Below are positions 44,601-53,985 of a stretch of DNA of 64,000 bases, in pieces (positions within the stretch are counted from its first letter, which is position 1; the number at the start of each line of letters is the position of its first letter). This DNA is from Bolinopsis microptera (taxonomy: Eukaryota > Ctenophora > Tentaculata > Lobata > Bolinopsidae). The notes beneath the pieces were generated by a model. That model searched no databases. It saw only the letters and a program-made list of their open reading frames with translations, and was not told the DNA's origin. The DNA lies in NCBI RefSeq assembly GCF_026151205.1, contig NC_087080.1:16591337-16655336 (forward strand), given 5' to 3'. A program made the position numbers and the translations under genes.

Positions 44601-46108
44601 TGTGACAGAATTAACCTCATTTCCCAATAACCGAGTGCCTGTATTAGCTAACTATTCAGAACAACATATTTTAGGGCTATGATTGGTAGAGCAACCATCA
44701 AATAATTAGTTGAAAGGGTTTTTAGGACACCTCACAGTAGAATAGAGGTATGGTATCATGAGTGTGACAAAGTTACCCAAATATTGCCATGTAACCGTTC
44801 GATCCGTGCCCATTAACCAATGTTGTATCATAATTGTTAGATTGACCTAATTTACTATATTTCAGACCAAGGAATGATAATTAGGTAACTGCAGTTAACT
44901 AAGTCACACAAAATGTGACATTTGAAACATTATAGTGCCTAACAACAATAGATTTTCTTTCTGAGCGGTGCATATGGGAGTATGGGTTACGTGGCTAATG
45001 TTCAGAACTTCTGAACGTGCTAGGTTAATAGAAGTCAAAATTAAGCCACTATCGTCAAAAACGCTATTATTTTTGTTTACCAATATCCTCAAACTCAAAT
45101 GAACGTGTCCATATATATAATAATTATACATGTCATTACTGTCCAGGAACACTAGTATAACTGTAACTCTCCTCTACTATCCTCTCTCTCCCAGCTCCGT
45201 ACAGACAAGTAACGGAGGTAGCGCGGAGAATAGCAGTAGTGGAGAACGAGTGTAAACTAGACACTGATGTAGACGAGTACGTGGACAAGTTCAAGTGGGA
45301 ACTTATGCAAGTGGTGCACGCCTGGGCTAGTGTACGTGATTACCATGTTTTTAGTTGTTATCCTGGTCTAGATGAAGGTTGTAAAGTTTTATCGGAGTTT
45401 TGATTGGACAAAATCTGTGGCTTTCACAGAGCTGTGTACTCTTATATAAAGCTGTGTACTCTTCCTTGTACTTGTGTACTCTTCCTTTTACCTGTGTACT
45501 CTTCCTTCTACCTGTGTACTCTTCCTTTTACCTGTGTACTCTTCCTTTTACCTGTGTACTCTTCCTTTTACCTGTGTACTCTTCCTTTTACATGTGTACT
45601 CTTCCTTTTACCTGTGTACTCTTCCTTTTATCTTTGTACTCTTCCTTATACCTGTGTACTCTTCCTTTTACCTGTGTACTCTTCCTTCTACCTGTGTACT
45701 CTTCCTTTTACCTGTGTACTCTTCCTTTTACCTGTGTACTCTTCCTTTTACCTGTGTACTCTTCCTTTTACCTGTGTACTCTTCCTTGTACTTGTGTACT
45801 CTTCCTTTTACCTGTGTACTCTTCCTTTTACCTGTGTACTCTTCCTTTTACCTGTGTACTCTTCCTTTTACCTGTGTTACTATCACTAAACTTCTGTTTC
45901 CCAGGGAGCTAAGTTTTACGACATCTGTAAGATGACCCCAGTGTTTGAAGGCAGCATCATACGAGTAATGAGGAGACTGGAGGAGCTGCTGAGACAGATG
46001 ATACTGGCTGCTAAAGCTATTGGCAACAATGAACTGGAGAAGAAGTTTAGTGAGGCAAGCACGGCTATCAAGAGGGACATTGTATTCGCAGCTAGTCTTT
46101 ATTTGTAG
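29645..46108 (+). CDS. MTREX: MTR4 (MTREX/SKIV2L2), exosome RNA helicase
   Basis: Twenty exons: 29645-29768, 29934-30028, 30430-30758, 31231-31342, 31609-31917, 32568-32687, 32881-32989, 33127-33337, 33682-33943, 34073-34197, 34422-34532, 34715-34839, 35120-35229, 41386-41574, 41698-41845, 41946-42070, 42285-42398, 42733-42876, 45195-45331 and 45905-46108. The product is about 1067 residues (human 1042). MTR4 feeds RNA into the nuclear exosome in TRAMP/NEXT complexes. Visible: an acidic N-terminus, Walker [10 protein letters not shown] (about 188-196), DEIH box (280-283), SATIPNA, motif [12 protein letters not shown] (about 549-558), the arch/KOW segment (WGWGVVVNF, ending in tandem duplicated DNA), and the helical C-terminus closing with [13 protein letters not shown]. 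Odd: in exon 8 near 33261-33266 one base is missing relative to the family ([11 protein letters not shown]), breaking the frame. Intron 13 is over 6 kb and holds nested transposons. Confidence 0.97.
30029..30290. repeat. 20-bp CRE/E-box palindrome repeat in MTR4 intron 2
   Basis: A direct repeat of about 50 bp (GGTATACCCCTCCCCGGCCC and CTGATATTATCAACTGTACC) starts at the donor of exon 2 and again at about 30237. Between the copies lie eight units of GTGACGTCACACCACGTGCC. The unit is nearly the same as the one in ATG4 at 25861, with GACGTC and CACGTG palindromes. Confidence 0.92.
30926..31220. repeat. 26-bp minisatellite running into an MTR4 acceptor
   Basis: ATCTAATAAAGTTCTCCCTC and GTAACTAT repeat about eleven times. 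The last copy runs directly into the acceptor region ATATACCCAG before exon 31231. Two G runs precede it (about 30862 and 30900). Confidence 0.93.
32480..32567. repeat. Duplicated polypyrimidine/acceptor region in MTR4 intron 5
   Basis: GCTAACCATTACTCTGGCTT followed by ATACCTTGTATTTCA occurs twice (about 40-bp unit). The second copy is the functional acceptor (TTTCAG|GTATGCC). Confidence 0.85.
35180..35975. repeat. 74-bp minisatellite, 11 exact-period copies of exon 13 end plus donor
   Basis: The unit begins TTGGGGATGGGGAGTTGTGG and continues through CAGAAGAAGGGAAAGCAGGGC, G|GTRAGT and TCATTAACTAATTAACTAA. Copies start every 74 bp from 35180 to 35920 with no length change, so donors lie at 35230 and then every 74 bp to 35970. 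The coding end of exon 13 ([16 protein letters not shown]) is thus present eleven times. Some donors are GTAAGT and others GTGAGT. As 74 is not a multiple of three, using a later donor would shift the frame. Confidence 0.97.
36306..39053. mobile_element. Nested inverted-repeat element filled with CTC and GACATTGGA repeats
   Basis: The left end is a G run then GGTGACATGTCTCCAATGTC, with GCACCTTATCTTTTC further in. The right end mirrors it (GACATTGGAGACATGTCACC and a C run, ending 39053), with CACCCTATCTTTTC inside in the same reversed position. The flanks are TATATA on both sides. Next to each end are 9-bp GACATTGGA-type repeats in opposite orientation. The centre is a long pyrimidine tract. 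Confidence 0.65.
36548..38860. repeat. 2.3-kb polypyrimidine (CTC)n-type tract
   Basis: Almost pure C/T sequence on the plus strand, built from CTCCTC, CAGTCCTCCT, GAGTCCTCCT and CAGCCATCCT subunits. Open frames through it (Pro/Ser-rich or Arg/Glu-rich) are artefacts. It lies on the sense strand of MTR4 intron 13. Confidence 0.95.
39105..39531 (+). pseudogene. Broken SAM-domain coding segment
   Basis: One frame reads [20 protein letters not shown], then [20 protein letters not shown] and EAGFG. After a one-base shift near 39383 the frame goes on as [20 protein letters not shown] and [19 protein letters not shown] before a stop at 39531. The two halves make one SAM (sterile alpha motif) fold pattern. 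Further stops lie upstream, near 39193. It may be a captured gene fragment in the transposon or a dying gene; no start or splice chain was found. Confidence 0.55.
39890..40215 (+). mobile_element. Possible RTE-like retroelement 3' tail
   Basis: Ends with AATTTTGCACGTGGGCGGTC, then repeated CAGACATACAGACAG and GAATTTTAGTAGAGAT, the style of RTE-type LINE and SINE 3' ends. A related segment (TTTGCACGTGGGCGGCATAC) occurs at about 55725-55795. Confidence 0.4.
40216..41100. other. AT-rich intron sequence
   Basis: Part of MTR4 intron 13 inside the 5.2-kb composite element. No coding sequence or repeat was recognised. Confidence 0.5.
42399..42732. repeat. C-run repeats at both ends of MTR4 intron 17
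   Basis: Just after the donor, CCCATTTCAGTAGTG-type units repeat about three times around a C run (about 42448-42471). Before the acceptor, AATARACCATRATATCAGTA plus GTG and a C run repeat three times up to ATATCTCACTAG. Confidence 0.8.
42921..45110. mobile_element. 2.2-kb TIR element with an array of TTTGTCACA motifs, in MTR4 intron 18
   Basis: The first 35 bp (GGACACGTTCATTTGAGTTT, then GAGGATATTGGTAAA) are the perfect inverse of the last 35 bp (45076-45110). The flanks are AT repeats, so the target duplication cannot be read exactly. There is no coding capacity. A motif close to GTTTACTTTGTCACA recurs about 13 times in the left and middle parts and at least three times reversed near the right end (for example GAGTGTGACAAAGTTACC near 44760). 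Three blocks of about 230-240 bp around 43780-44400 are partial tandem copies. Confidence 0.85.
45421..45885. repeat. 20-bp minisatellite before the last MTR4 exon
   Basis: CTGTGTACTCTTCCTTTTAC repeats about 22 times with exact period and few substitutions. It ends close to the acceptor TGTTTCCCAG of exon 45905. Its pyrimidine-rich sense strand extends the polypyrimidine tract. Long open frames through it are artefacts. Confidence 0.96.
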
Positions 46109-46602
46109 GAATATGAGGAATGTTTTTAACGATTTCTTGAGCTTTATCTAAAATTAGACTGGAAGTTATTTGAACAGGCTGGCCTACAATTTTAAGCATC
46201 GCCTTTGCAGTTTTTTTATTTGAATACCAAAAACAAAATTTTAAGCTTCGCTTTAATTGAAATCTGAGCTGTTTGTTTAAGTATGCAAAGAATTGGACTT
46301 AAATGCTTCGCGCTGTTTTATCCAATTTTATTTTTTATTTATTTTTATTGCTTCACATAACTTATTCAGTTTGATCTTATGATTTCTGCGTTTATTTGCG
46401 TCATTAGATAAACATCAAAATATGTCAAATCAAACCCAACCAAAATATTTGATGTCTATGCTATGATGGTATTTTCCATCGATATGAATCTGACATATGA
46501 ATAATCTATTTTTGAATTTTCAAGGTTTTTGTTCAAACATCTCTGATAAATGGAATTGAAATAGTTTCTATTAACTGTAATTAATTAACTGGTTATCGTA
46601 GG
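46109..46602. other. Intergenic region MTR4 - YJU2B
   Basis: MTR4 3' UTR and the YJU2B upstream region. No other gene was seen. It includes a short sub-repeat with GCTTCGC. Confidence 0.5.
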
Positions 46603-48438
46603 ATGGGGGAACGTAAAGCAGTCAACAAGTACTACCCTCCCGATTGGGACCCCTCCATGGTAAGCAAGTCACTTTTAGTTAGTCTGGACCGGTATAGAGA
46701 GGTTTAACTGTATTAGAAACAATGGCGCACATTCAATTACTTTTTATCTTAGGAATTTTCCCGTGCCACTTTTTTAAAAATGTTTTTCTTCTTCTTCTTT
46801 CAGTAAACTTTTATAGTTGATACTGAATTCCCATTGATTAATATTGTTGCAGGGTGGATTGGACAAGTACCATGGAGTACACCCTCTCAGAGAGCGAGCA
46901 AATAAGCTGCACTTGGGTATCATGGTCATCAGGTTCGAGATGCCATTCAACATTTGGTGTGGAGGGTGTGAAAACCACATCGGCATGGGTACGTGTCTTA
47001 ACCTGCTCACACGTGGGTACGTGTGTTAACTTGCTCACACGTGGGTACGTGTGTTAACTTGCTCACACGTGGGTACGTGTGTTAACTTGCTCACACGTGG
47101 GTACGTGTGTTAACCTGCTCACACGTAGGTACCTGCCTACTTACTGTAATCTACTATTGATATAAGCTATAAGATAAGTAATAAGTATACCCTATATACA
47201 GGTGTGCGGTATAACGCTGAGAAGAAGAAGATAGGAATGTATTACACTACGCCTATCTGGCAGTTCAGAATGAAGTGTCATCTCTGTGACAATTACATTG
47301 AGATGCACACTGATCCTCAGGTAACCGCTACTAGTGACACATCACTACAAGGGGGACCAGTGACCACTGACCACTAGTGACTAGACAAATCACTACAAGG
47401 GGACCACTAGTGACTAGACACTAGTGACTAGAATAAATGTTTTCTGCTGAAATTTTCATTTGTTAATTGAAAATTTGCAACTTGTTGGAGTTTTCTATTG
47501 TCAGTTTTGAATTCCCTCTAAAGTATAAAGTCAAATGATGATTTTACAGAATTTCGACTACACAGCATAGCATCTGGAGGGAGGAGGAAAGAGGAACGGT
47601 ACGATCAGAACGACGCAGAGTGTGCGGCTGCTCATGGTTAGTGTGTTTTCATATATACTGGAGGGGGGGGGGGAGGGGCAACACGAGGGTTCAAGTCGAC
47701 AAGAAACCTACAGTTTATTAAAGTTATCTCCGAATTTTCAGCTTCCAGTACCTCGATGGAGACAAAAATTCAGTAAAAATCTTGCTAGATGGTCATTGAA
47801 GAAAAATTCAGTCAAAAGAGCGAAATTTGGGCCGCAGAAAGCTGAAAATGTCCTACCGGTAGGACATTTTCAAAATTTTCCTTCCATCAAAGTTTTCTCC
47901 GGATATACAGCTTCCAGTACCTTGATGGTGACCTGAGTCACTCTCACCGACCTCACTGATTGGTCACTGGTCAAAAATTCAATCAAAACCGTGAAATTTT
48001 GGTCAAGGAGACGGCAGAAAAGGTTCTCTTCAAAAATCTTCCAAAATCTCTTCTTCTATTCTGATGATTTTCCGTTTATCAAAGCTCTCTTTGGGAATAG
48101 AACTTTCAGTACCTCAATCGTGTCTTGTGACATCCTCAGTGACCTTGCTAGATGGTCATTGAAGAAAAATTCAGTCAAAAGAGCAAAATTTGGGTCGCGG
48201 AAAACTAGAATCTGAAATTATACTGTCACACTATTTGTATATTATATATAGTTATAGAACAATATGGATAGATTTAATAAGTTCTCGTTGACAGTAGAAC
48301 ACTATGTTGATATAAGGTTTTCCACTAGAACCTGAAGAGAGGAAAAGGCTTGGCACGGACCCGATGTTTAAGCTGCAATATCAGGGCAAGGATGAGGCGG
48401 TGGTGGAAGAGGCTGAACCAATGATGGATAAACTTCAG
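46603..48438 (+). CDS. YJU2B: YJU2B (CCDC130), CWC16-family splicing factor, 3' end not found
   Basis: Five exons: 46603-46659 ([19 protein letters not shown]), 46853-46988, 47202-47320, 47550-47636 and 48329-48438. CWC16/YJU2 proteins bind the spliceosome around the first catalytic step. The conserved N-terminal domain has [20 protein letters not shown], then zinc-binding cysteines in CGGC and [24 protein letters not shown] and EMHTDP. The last exon seen is [20 protein letters not shown] to MMDKLQ with donor GTTTGG. Odd: exon 4 changes frame near 47562-47570 (NFDYTA, then [14 protein letters not shown] in another frame), so a base is missing or inserted. The remaining conserved part, about 70 residues or more, was not found before 64 kb. 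Confidence 0.93.
46985..47130. repeat. 29-bp minisatellite at a YJU2B donor
   Basis: GGGTACGTGTGTTAACTTGC plus TCACACGT repeats about five times, starting at the donor of exon 46853-46988 (ATGG|GTACGTGT). Every copy therefore carries a GGTACGTGT donor-like site. Confidence 0.93.
47735..48210. repeat. Diverged tandem repeat of about 200 bp in YJU2B intron 4
   Basis: CTTGCTAGATGGTCATTGAA with GAAAAATTCAGTCAAAAGAG and GCGAAATTTGGG occurs at about 47780 and again at about 48145. A weaker copy lies between (CTTCCAGTACCTTGATGG near 47910). A G run precedes it (about 47663). Confidence 0.75.
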
Positions 48439-49227
48439 GTTTGGAACTTAGTACACTCCTTTATTTTGAGTAACCTCATTTTATTGGAACCGTTCTCGGA
48501 GACTGATATTACATAGTACAGGGGGGGGGGGCATAGTACAGGGTGGCCCAAAAATAACTACCCACACGCAACCATTTAACTAACGTAATTCGTGGCAGAA
48601 TTTCACAAAAAATTTCAGAGATTATAGATATGGGTCAAACTTAGAAGTTCTGAAAGTTTCGAAAAATTTCATTGATTACAGAGGGTGTGGCACGCCACTC
48701 CCTCTTTTTCACTATTGTCGCCATAAAGTGAGAACGCTTTGAGCTAGGAACTCCAAAGTTTATAGACACATTTGGTTTGATAATTTGAATGATTTCCCAA
48801 AATTTCAAGTTAATTGTTCAAAATTAAGCTGAGTTATGATAATTTTAAGATTTGGTGGATACTTGATCCCGACACTTAATCAGTGTATATAAAAAGTTGC
48901 GCATTTAAAAACCAGCTATTTAAAAGTTAGCACAGGTAAACTACATATTTAATTGTTCTCATTTTTTTGATGTGGCTGTCGTATGAATTAGGCGGTAGTT
49001 ATTTGCTAACGCAGCGCCCTCGAGCAGGGCGCTGTCCTTCGCCTTCACGGCAACATCTCCATTGCTCGACAATGTAATATAGAAAGCAGTGTATCAACTA
49101 TTTAATTGTTCTCCTCTGTTTTTGATGTGGCTCACTCGGCTGTTCATATCAGTATACGTGTAAATAGTATAATTACCATGTGGTGTCAATATCACTTGTG
49201 GGGACATTACGTCGTCGTTGTTTGCTA
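48439..49227. other. Intergenic/intronic sequence
   Basis: No exon was recognised. It includes a G run near 48522. A short duplication, TATTTAATTGTTCTC..GATGTGGCT, occurs at about 48957 and 49097. Confidence 0.5.
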
Positions 49228-50298
49228 ATGTTTATCCGTAAACCGAGAAAGACGCTGCCCTTTGCCTTGGCCGCAATTTCTGTTGGATTTGGGCTAATAC
49301 TATGGGTTTCCTCTGATTATAACTCAGATGGAAGTGGAGGGAATCTTACTGTAACTGTCACTTCGTCTGCATACCTCTCCCCATTTTCTAGTGATAACTC
49401 AGATAACTCAGATTACAGTGCCACTTCAGAACGGAACTCTCATTTTATCGTATTTTTAATTCCTACCATGCCAAATGAAGTCAGTCACCGTCAACTCCTA
49501 CGATCTACCTGGATGAATATATCTGCATGGCCAGAGGACGAGTTTAGCGGGGTGGACACAAAGTTTCTAAACTTCAAAACTATGTTTGTCGTCGGCCGGA
49601 TCAAGGGAAAGGAGTACAGTCCGGAATTCCTAGCGGAGAAATCAGAACACGACGATATTTTCACAGTAGATTACCTGTTCGAAGAGGCGGGAGTACTGAA
49701 GTACAAGGTACTGTGGGGGATGTTACGAAGTCTCCTCCTCTACAACTTCAGCTACTTAGTAAAGGTAGATATTGACACTCTGGTTATTCTCCCTGATTTA
49801 ATAAAAGGGCTCTCAGAACGGCCCTCAGACCAGATGGTGTATTCAGGAACTTGTTACGGAATCCTCCCAGACCGGTATGTGGACAAGTTCCAACCAGAGC
49901 TGACTGTGAACTACCGGAATCACCGCTACTGTCTGGGAGGCGGCTACTTCCTGTCACGTGACCTGATCCAGCACATTGCGGAGCTAGATTCCTCCGTCTA
50001 TATTACTGTAGCGGAGCCAGAGGACTGGTTTGTGGGATGGCTGGTGTATCACGTGACACGGAAATTAGGGATAAATACTAATGAGGTTCAATTAGAAAAG
50101 AAAAAGGGCCGTTACGTCAAAAACGAAGTGAATTCCAGGTATAATTTTGATGGAACATGGTTTCTTCATTACTTGAGAACTTCTAAAAAGCTAACTGATG
50201 CGTTTAATTGTAGGATAAGTATGGTTATTGAAGAGTGCCCTCGTAAACAATACCGGCATTACGATAACGGAACATGCACTTGTTTTTACAGGGAATGA
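49228..50298 (+). CDS. Beta-1,3-galactosyltransferase-like enzyme (GT31 family)
   Basis: A single-exon gene of 356 residues from the ATG at 49228 (MFIRKPRKTLPF); the frame is open further upstream, without an earlier ATG. It is a type II Golgi membrane protein: short basic cytosolic tail, signal anchor of about 20 residues (about 10-30), Ser/Asn-rich stem and lumenal catalytic domain. GT31 marks are RQLLRSTW (about 88-95), the metal-binding DxD as KVDIDTLV (D181, D183), SGTCYGILP, YCLGGGYFLSRDL and EPEDWFVGWLVY, in the position of the family's EDVYVG. Several N-glycosylation sites are present. It probably adds galactose or N-acetylhexosamine in beta-1,3 linkage; the acceptor is unknown. It is either an independent gene or nested in the unseen 3' part of YJU2B. 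Confidence 0.85.
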   Translation: MFIRKPRKTLPFALAAISVGFGLILWVSSDYNSDGSGGNLTVTVTSSAYLSPFSSDNSDNSDYSATSERNSHFIVFLIPTMPNEVSHRQLLRSTWMNISAWPEDEFSGVDTKFLNFKTMFVVGRIKGKEYSPEFLAEKSEHDDIFTVDYLFEEAGVLKYKVLWGMLRSLLLYNFSYLVKVDIDTLVILPDLIKGLSERPSDQMVYSGTCYGILPDRYVDKFQPELTVNYRNHRYCLGGGYFLSRDLIQHIAELDSSVYITVAEPEDWFVGWLVYHVTRKLGINTNEVQLEKKKGRYVKNEVNSRYNFDGTWFLHYLRTSKKLTDAFNCRISMVIEECPRKQYRHYDNGTCTCFYRE

Positions 50299-51294
50299 TG
50301 TTCTATCCCCCTCTTTATACGTCCCCTGTTATGCAGTGGATTCTACGTAATATATCAGACCTAGTAACAATAGACAGTTTTTGGGAGTTCCAAATAATTT
50401 CTGATTATTCTGATTTCTTGCGACAAATGATACTGCACTGTTAGGATAAACGACATTTCAAAGTAACAACTTCGTATTCATGCTCAAATTATTTGTTATA
50501 TAGTAGTGTTGAAAGTATTAAAAGACCTAGTAACCATATTCATTGGAGAAATCCTTTTTAATCAGTATTTATTTTGTATCTTATGCTATTCTGGGATTCA
50601 AATAAAATATAATATATTCTATCATATATTATTATTATATTATACATTTTTACGGTTTTACGTTTTCCTTAGATTGAAGGACTGTGTTTCTGCATGATAA
50701 GTTCTGATAGTCTTATTGTGTTATTATATTATTATATTATATATGATATATACAATTATGAAAGTCACCACTTTTCTCTTTCAAGGAGAATAATTTTAAC
50801 AAAGTTGTAGAATGTAGGTCAAATAAGACAACATCGTTCCTCATAAACCCATCAAAAAATAAACTGTAATTTTTCAAAATTAAATCAATCAAAATTAAAT
50901 TTAAAAAGTATTGAAATATTGTTATATGATGTAACTGACGCATAATCTAATTTATCCAGAGAGCCTATCTAAGCAAAAAGGAAGTCGAAAATATTTTTTC
51001 GGTATTCCGAGAAAATCTGAGGTATTTCAAAAATCTGAGAGCTTCAAAATAAAAGTTTAATAAGGCATTCTGATTCGAATCAATCTATTATATTCGAAAT
51101 TTAAAATTTGTTGTCATTAACATATTCTGGTATTTTCTGTATAACTAGATCATAGCAGTTCTAGATACAATATAATGTCTTTACTGTAAAATCTCAATAG
51201 ACAAAATTAGGAAAACATTGGAATTGATAAAATTGATTGCACAGAAAGGTGTTCGGTTAAACTAATGGTATGGTAGTGTTTGTTATAATATATG
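50299..51294. other. AT-rich region, no gene seen
   Basis: The 3' flank of the glycosyltransferase gene. No exon-like sequence or repeat was recognised. Confidence 0.5.
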
Positions 51295-52285
51295 AGTTCT
51301 CGGATGTTATTAGGTTCCTTCTGGCTTTCTGGGATGTTAGGTTCCTCCTAGGATGTTAGGTTCCTTCTGGGATATTGGGTTTCTTCTAGGATGTTAGGTA
51401 TCTTCTATGATGTTGTTAGGTTCCTTCAATTCTGGGATGTTGCAAGGTTCCTTCTAGGATGTTGTTAGGTTCCTTCTGGCTTTCTAGGATGTTAGGTATC
51501 TTCTATGATGTTGTTAGGTTCCTTCTGGCTTTCTGGGATGTTGCAAGGTTCCTTCTGGGATGTTGTTAGGTTCCTTCTGGGATGTTGTTAGGTTCCTTCA
51601 ATTCTGGGATGTTGCAAGGTTCCTTCTGGGATGTTGTTAGGTTCCTTCTGGGATGTTGTTAGGTTCCTTCAATTCTGGGATGTTGATATATTCCTTCTGG
51701 GATGTTGTTAGGTTCCTTCTGGGATGTTGTTAGGTTCCTTCAATTCTGGGATGTTGATAGGTTCCTTCTGGGATGTTGTTAGGTTCCTTCAATTCTGGGA
51801 TGTTGATAGGTTCCTTCTGGGATGTTGCAAGGTTCCTTCTGGGATGTTGTTAGGTTCCTTCTGGGATGTTGTTAGGTTACTTCAATTCTGGGATGTTGCA
51901 AGGTTCCTTCTGGAATGTTGTTAGGTTCCTTCTGGGATGTTGTTAGGTTCCTTCAATTCTGGGATGTTGATAGGTTCCTTCTGGGATGTTGCAAGGTTCC
52001 TTCTGGGATGTTGTTAGGTTCCTTCTGGGATGTTGTTAGGTTCCTTCAATTCTGGGATGTTGCAAGGTTCCTTCTGGAATGTTGTTAGGTTCCTTCTGGG
52101 ATGTTGCTAGGTTCCTTCTGGGATGTTGTTAGGTTCCTTCTAGGATGTTGTTAGGTTCCTTCTAGGATGTTAGGTTCCTTCTGGGATGTTGCTAGGTTCC
52201 TTCTGGGATGTTGCTAGGTTCCTGCTGGCTTTCTGGGATGTTGCTAGGTTCCTTCTGGGATGTTGCTAGGTTCCTTCTGGGATAC
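51295..52285. repeat. Minisatellite GGTTCCTTCTGGGATGTTGT, about 45 units
   Basis: The unit is about 21 bp (TTCCTTCTGGGATGTTGTTAG). Variants are CAATTCTGGGATGTTG, GCAAGG, TTTCTGGG and TAGGATG. Higher-order blocks of three to five units recur in the middle. The repetitive Met-Leu-Leu-Gly-Ser-Phe open frames here are artefacts. Confidence 0.95.
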
Positions 52286-53840
52286 AAGATACTGATGACC
52301 GTTTTCAAGCTGTCATTTTCTGTTTGCAGATATGATCATCTTCTGAGTCTTGACGATGTTCTGAAATATTTGAACGTAATTAATTACGTGGATATATATT
52401 TTGTAATCGTTGAGAATGATATTAATTCTCGTCTGCAATGGCCCTCATTAAAAACATAGATAACTAAATGTATCAAAGTTAATAGATTCGCGAGTTCATG
52501 CTTTAATGCTATTAATTAATTATTATTAACTATTAAACTATTGATAATTTTATATCATTTAGTTATTAAAATTTTGCTTCCTCTTTCATTATTATGATTA
52601 AAAACTCACGCAGATAAATATGCTTCCGTTTGTCTGAAAGCTCCAAGGCCGATTTACGAGATGAGGGTTTTCCGAGTTATCGTGAAGTCGATGTTCCCTT
52701 TTGAGCAGCAACCCTGAGGGGTTGACATTACGCAACTAGTCACTACCTAAAACTTACAAATTATCAGCAAAATAACCTAAATACATAACATTTTTCGAGG
52801 AGCTGCCAATAAAGTGTTTGTTTTATTATTAATTTATTATTCACATACTTTTAAAGTAGTGTTGGCTTTGGTCCGAGTTTTCAAACTACTGGCTGACCGT
52901 CGCTCACCAATCCTTTTCTCGCTGAAATAATCAGTACAATTTCTTAGATTGGTCATTAAAAAATCTGACATTTAAAAAAAACATTTATAGCACTTCATTT
53001 CGATGGTTTGTGGTTAAAAAAGTACTCTAAAAATGTACTAAGTGCAAACTTACATTTTAACTTTATAGATACTCGGTAGACTAAGTTCAGTGTTCGATAT
53101 ATGATGTAATTTCTCATCAAGCTATGATTGTGGTGTCCTTTAAAGGGGCGTTCTTTTTTTTCCCTGAAAACACAAAAGCTTTAAGTTGATCGTCTTTACA
53201 TTCAATGTTTTAATTGCAGCTGCGTAATTTTCCGAGAAGACATAAATCTCGAGAATATCTCTGGAATCTTTTGTTTTTTAAATTATTGATTCAATTAAAC
53301 GCTATTTAACTTCCGTCGTAAGCCGAAAATACAAATGGTTTTATTGATAATTATTGAACCAGAATTACTTACAGTATTTTTTCTTCGATAAGAGCGTCTT
53401 ATATCTTTGTTTGCTTCTCTCAAATGACTCCATCCCTAAATGGGCGTGTTACTGAGTGGGAAGGTTAAAAGATTATAAGTTTACAATTACTTGATATTCG
53501 AAACGAAGATATTGATCACGTGGAATATTTTGGATTATTTCATAAACGATAAATTAGTATTTTATATTATCAAGCCACACGAAATTTACAATAGCTGCAC
53601 TGGTCTTGAAGTGAGCTAGAATTACGGCCCTTCGGGACCTATCACACAGAAATTTGGTAATAAGAGTTTTGATTAGGATTACCTCATACTGAAGAACCGA
53701 TTCTGGAGGAGATATAATGGAGAAGGGTCTTTTGTAAATTCTATCGCTTGCTTTCCGACCTTGCTGCTTTGAAATTTAACAATTCAACAACTCATTATTT
53801 TTTAATGTTTATCAGAGACCTGCACCATATTTAAGGTGAT
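52286..53840. other. AT-rich intergenic region
   Basis: No gene was recognised. On the minus strand at about 53768-53690 a segment contains FTKDPS-like codons similar to the last exon of the sushi-domain gene at 55116. It could be a diverged duplicate of that exon. Confidence 0.4.
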
Positions 53841-53985
53841 AATCTGGTTGATCTGTGCCAAATAAAATCTCAGTCAAGTATGTTCTCTTTCAGAGACTCT
53901 TCAACTTACCTTTCTGTATGCGTTGATTTCCATCTTGCAGGCAGGCAGGGGGGGGGGGCTAACTGCATGGACTACATGAAATTGG
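53841..53985. repeat. Dispersed repeat, copy 1 of 2
   Basis: Contains TAATCTGGTTGATCTGTGCC, CAAATAAAATCTCAGTCAAG and GCATGGACTACATGAAAT, with a G run inside. It is about 93 percent identical by eye to 59060-59200, so it is either a segmental copy or a short mobile element. Confidence 0.8.

Noticed and set aside
45400-45935. Three overlapping Tyr-Leu-Cys-Thr-Leu-Pro repeat open frames
   Set aside because: A 20-bp minisatellite read in all frames, inside the last MTR4 intron.
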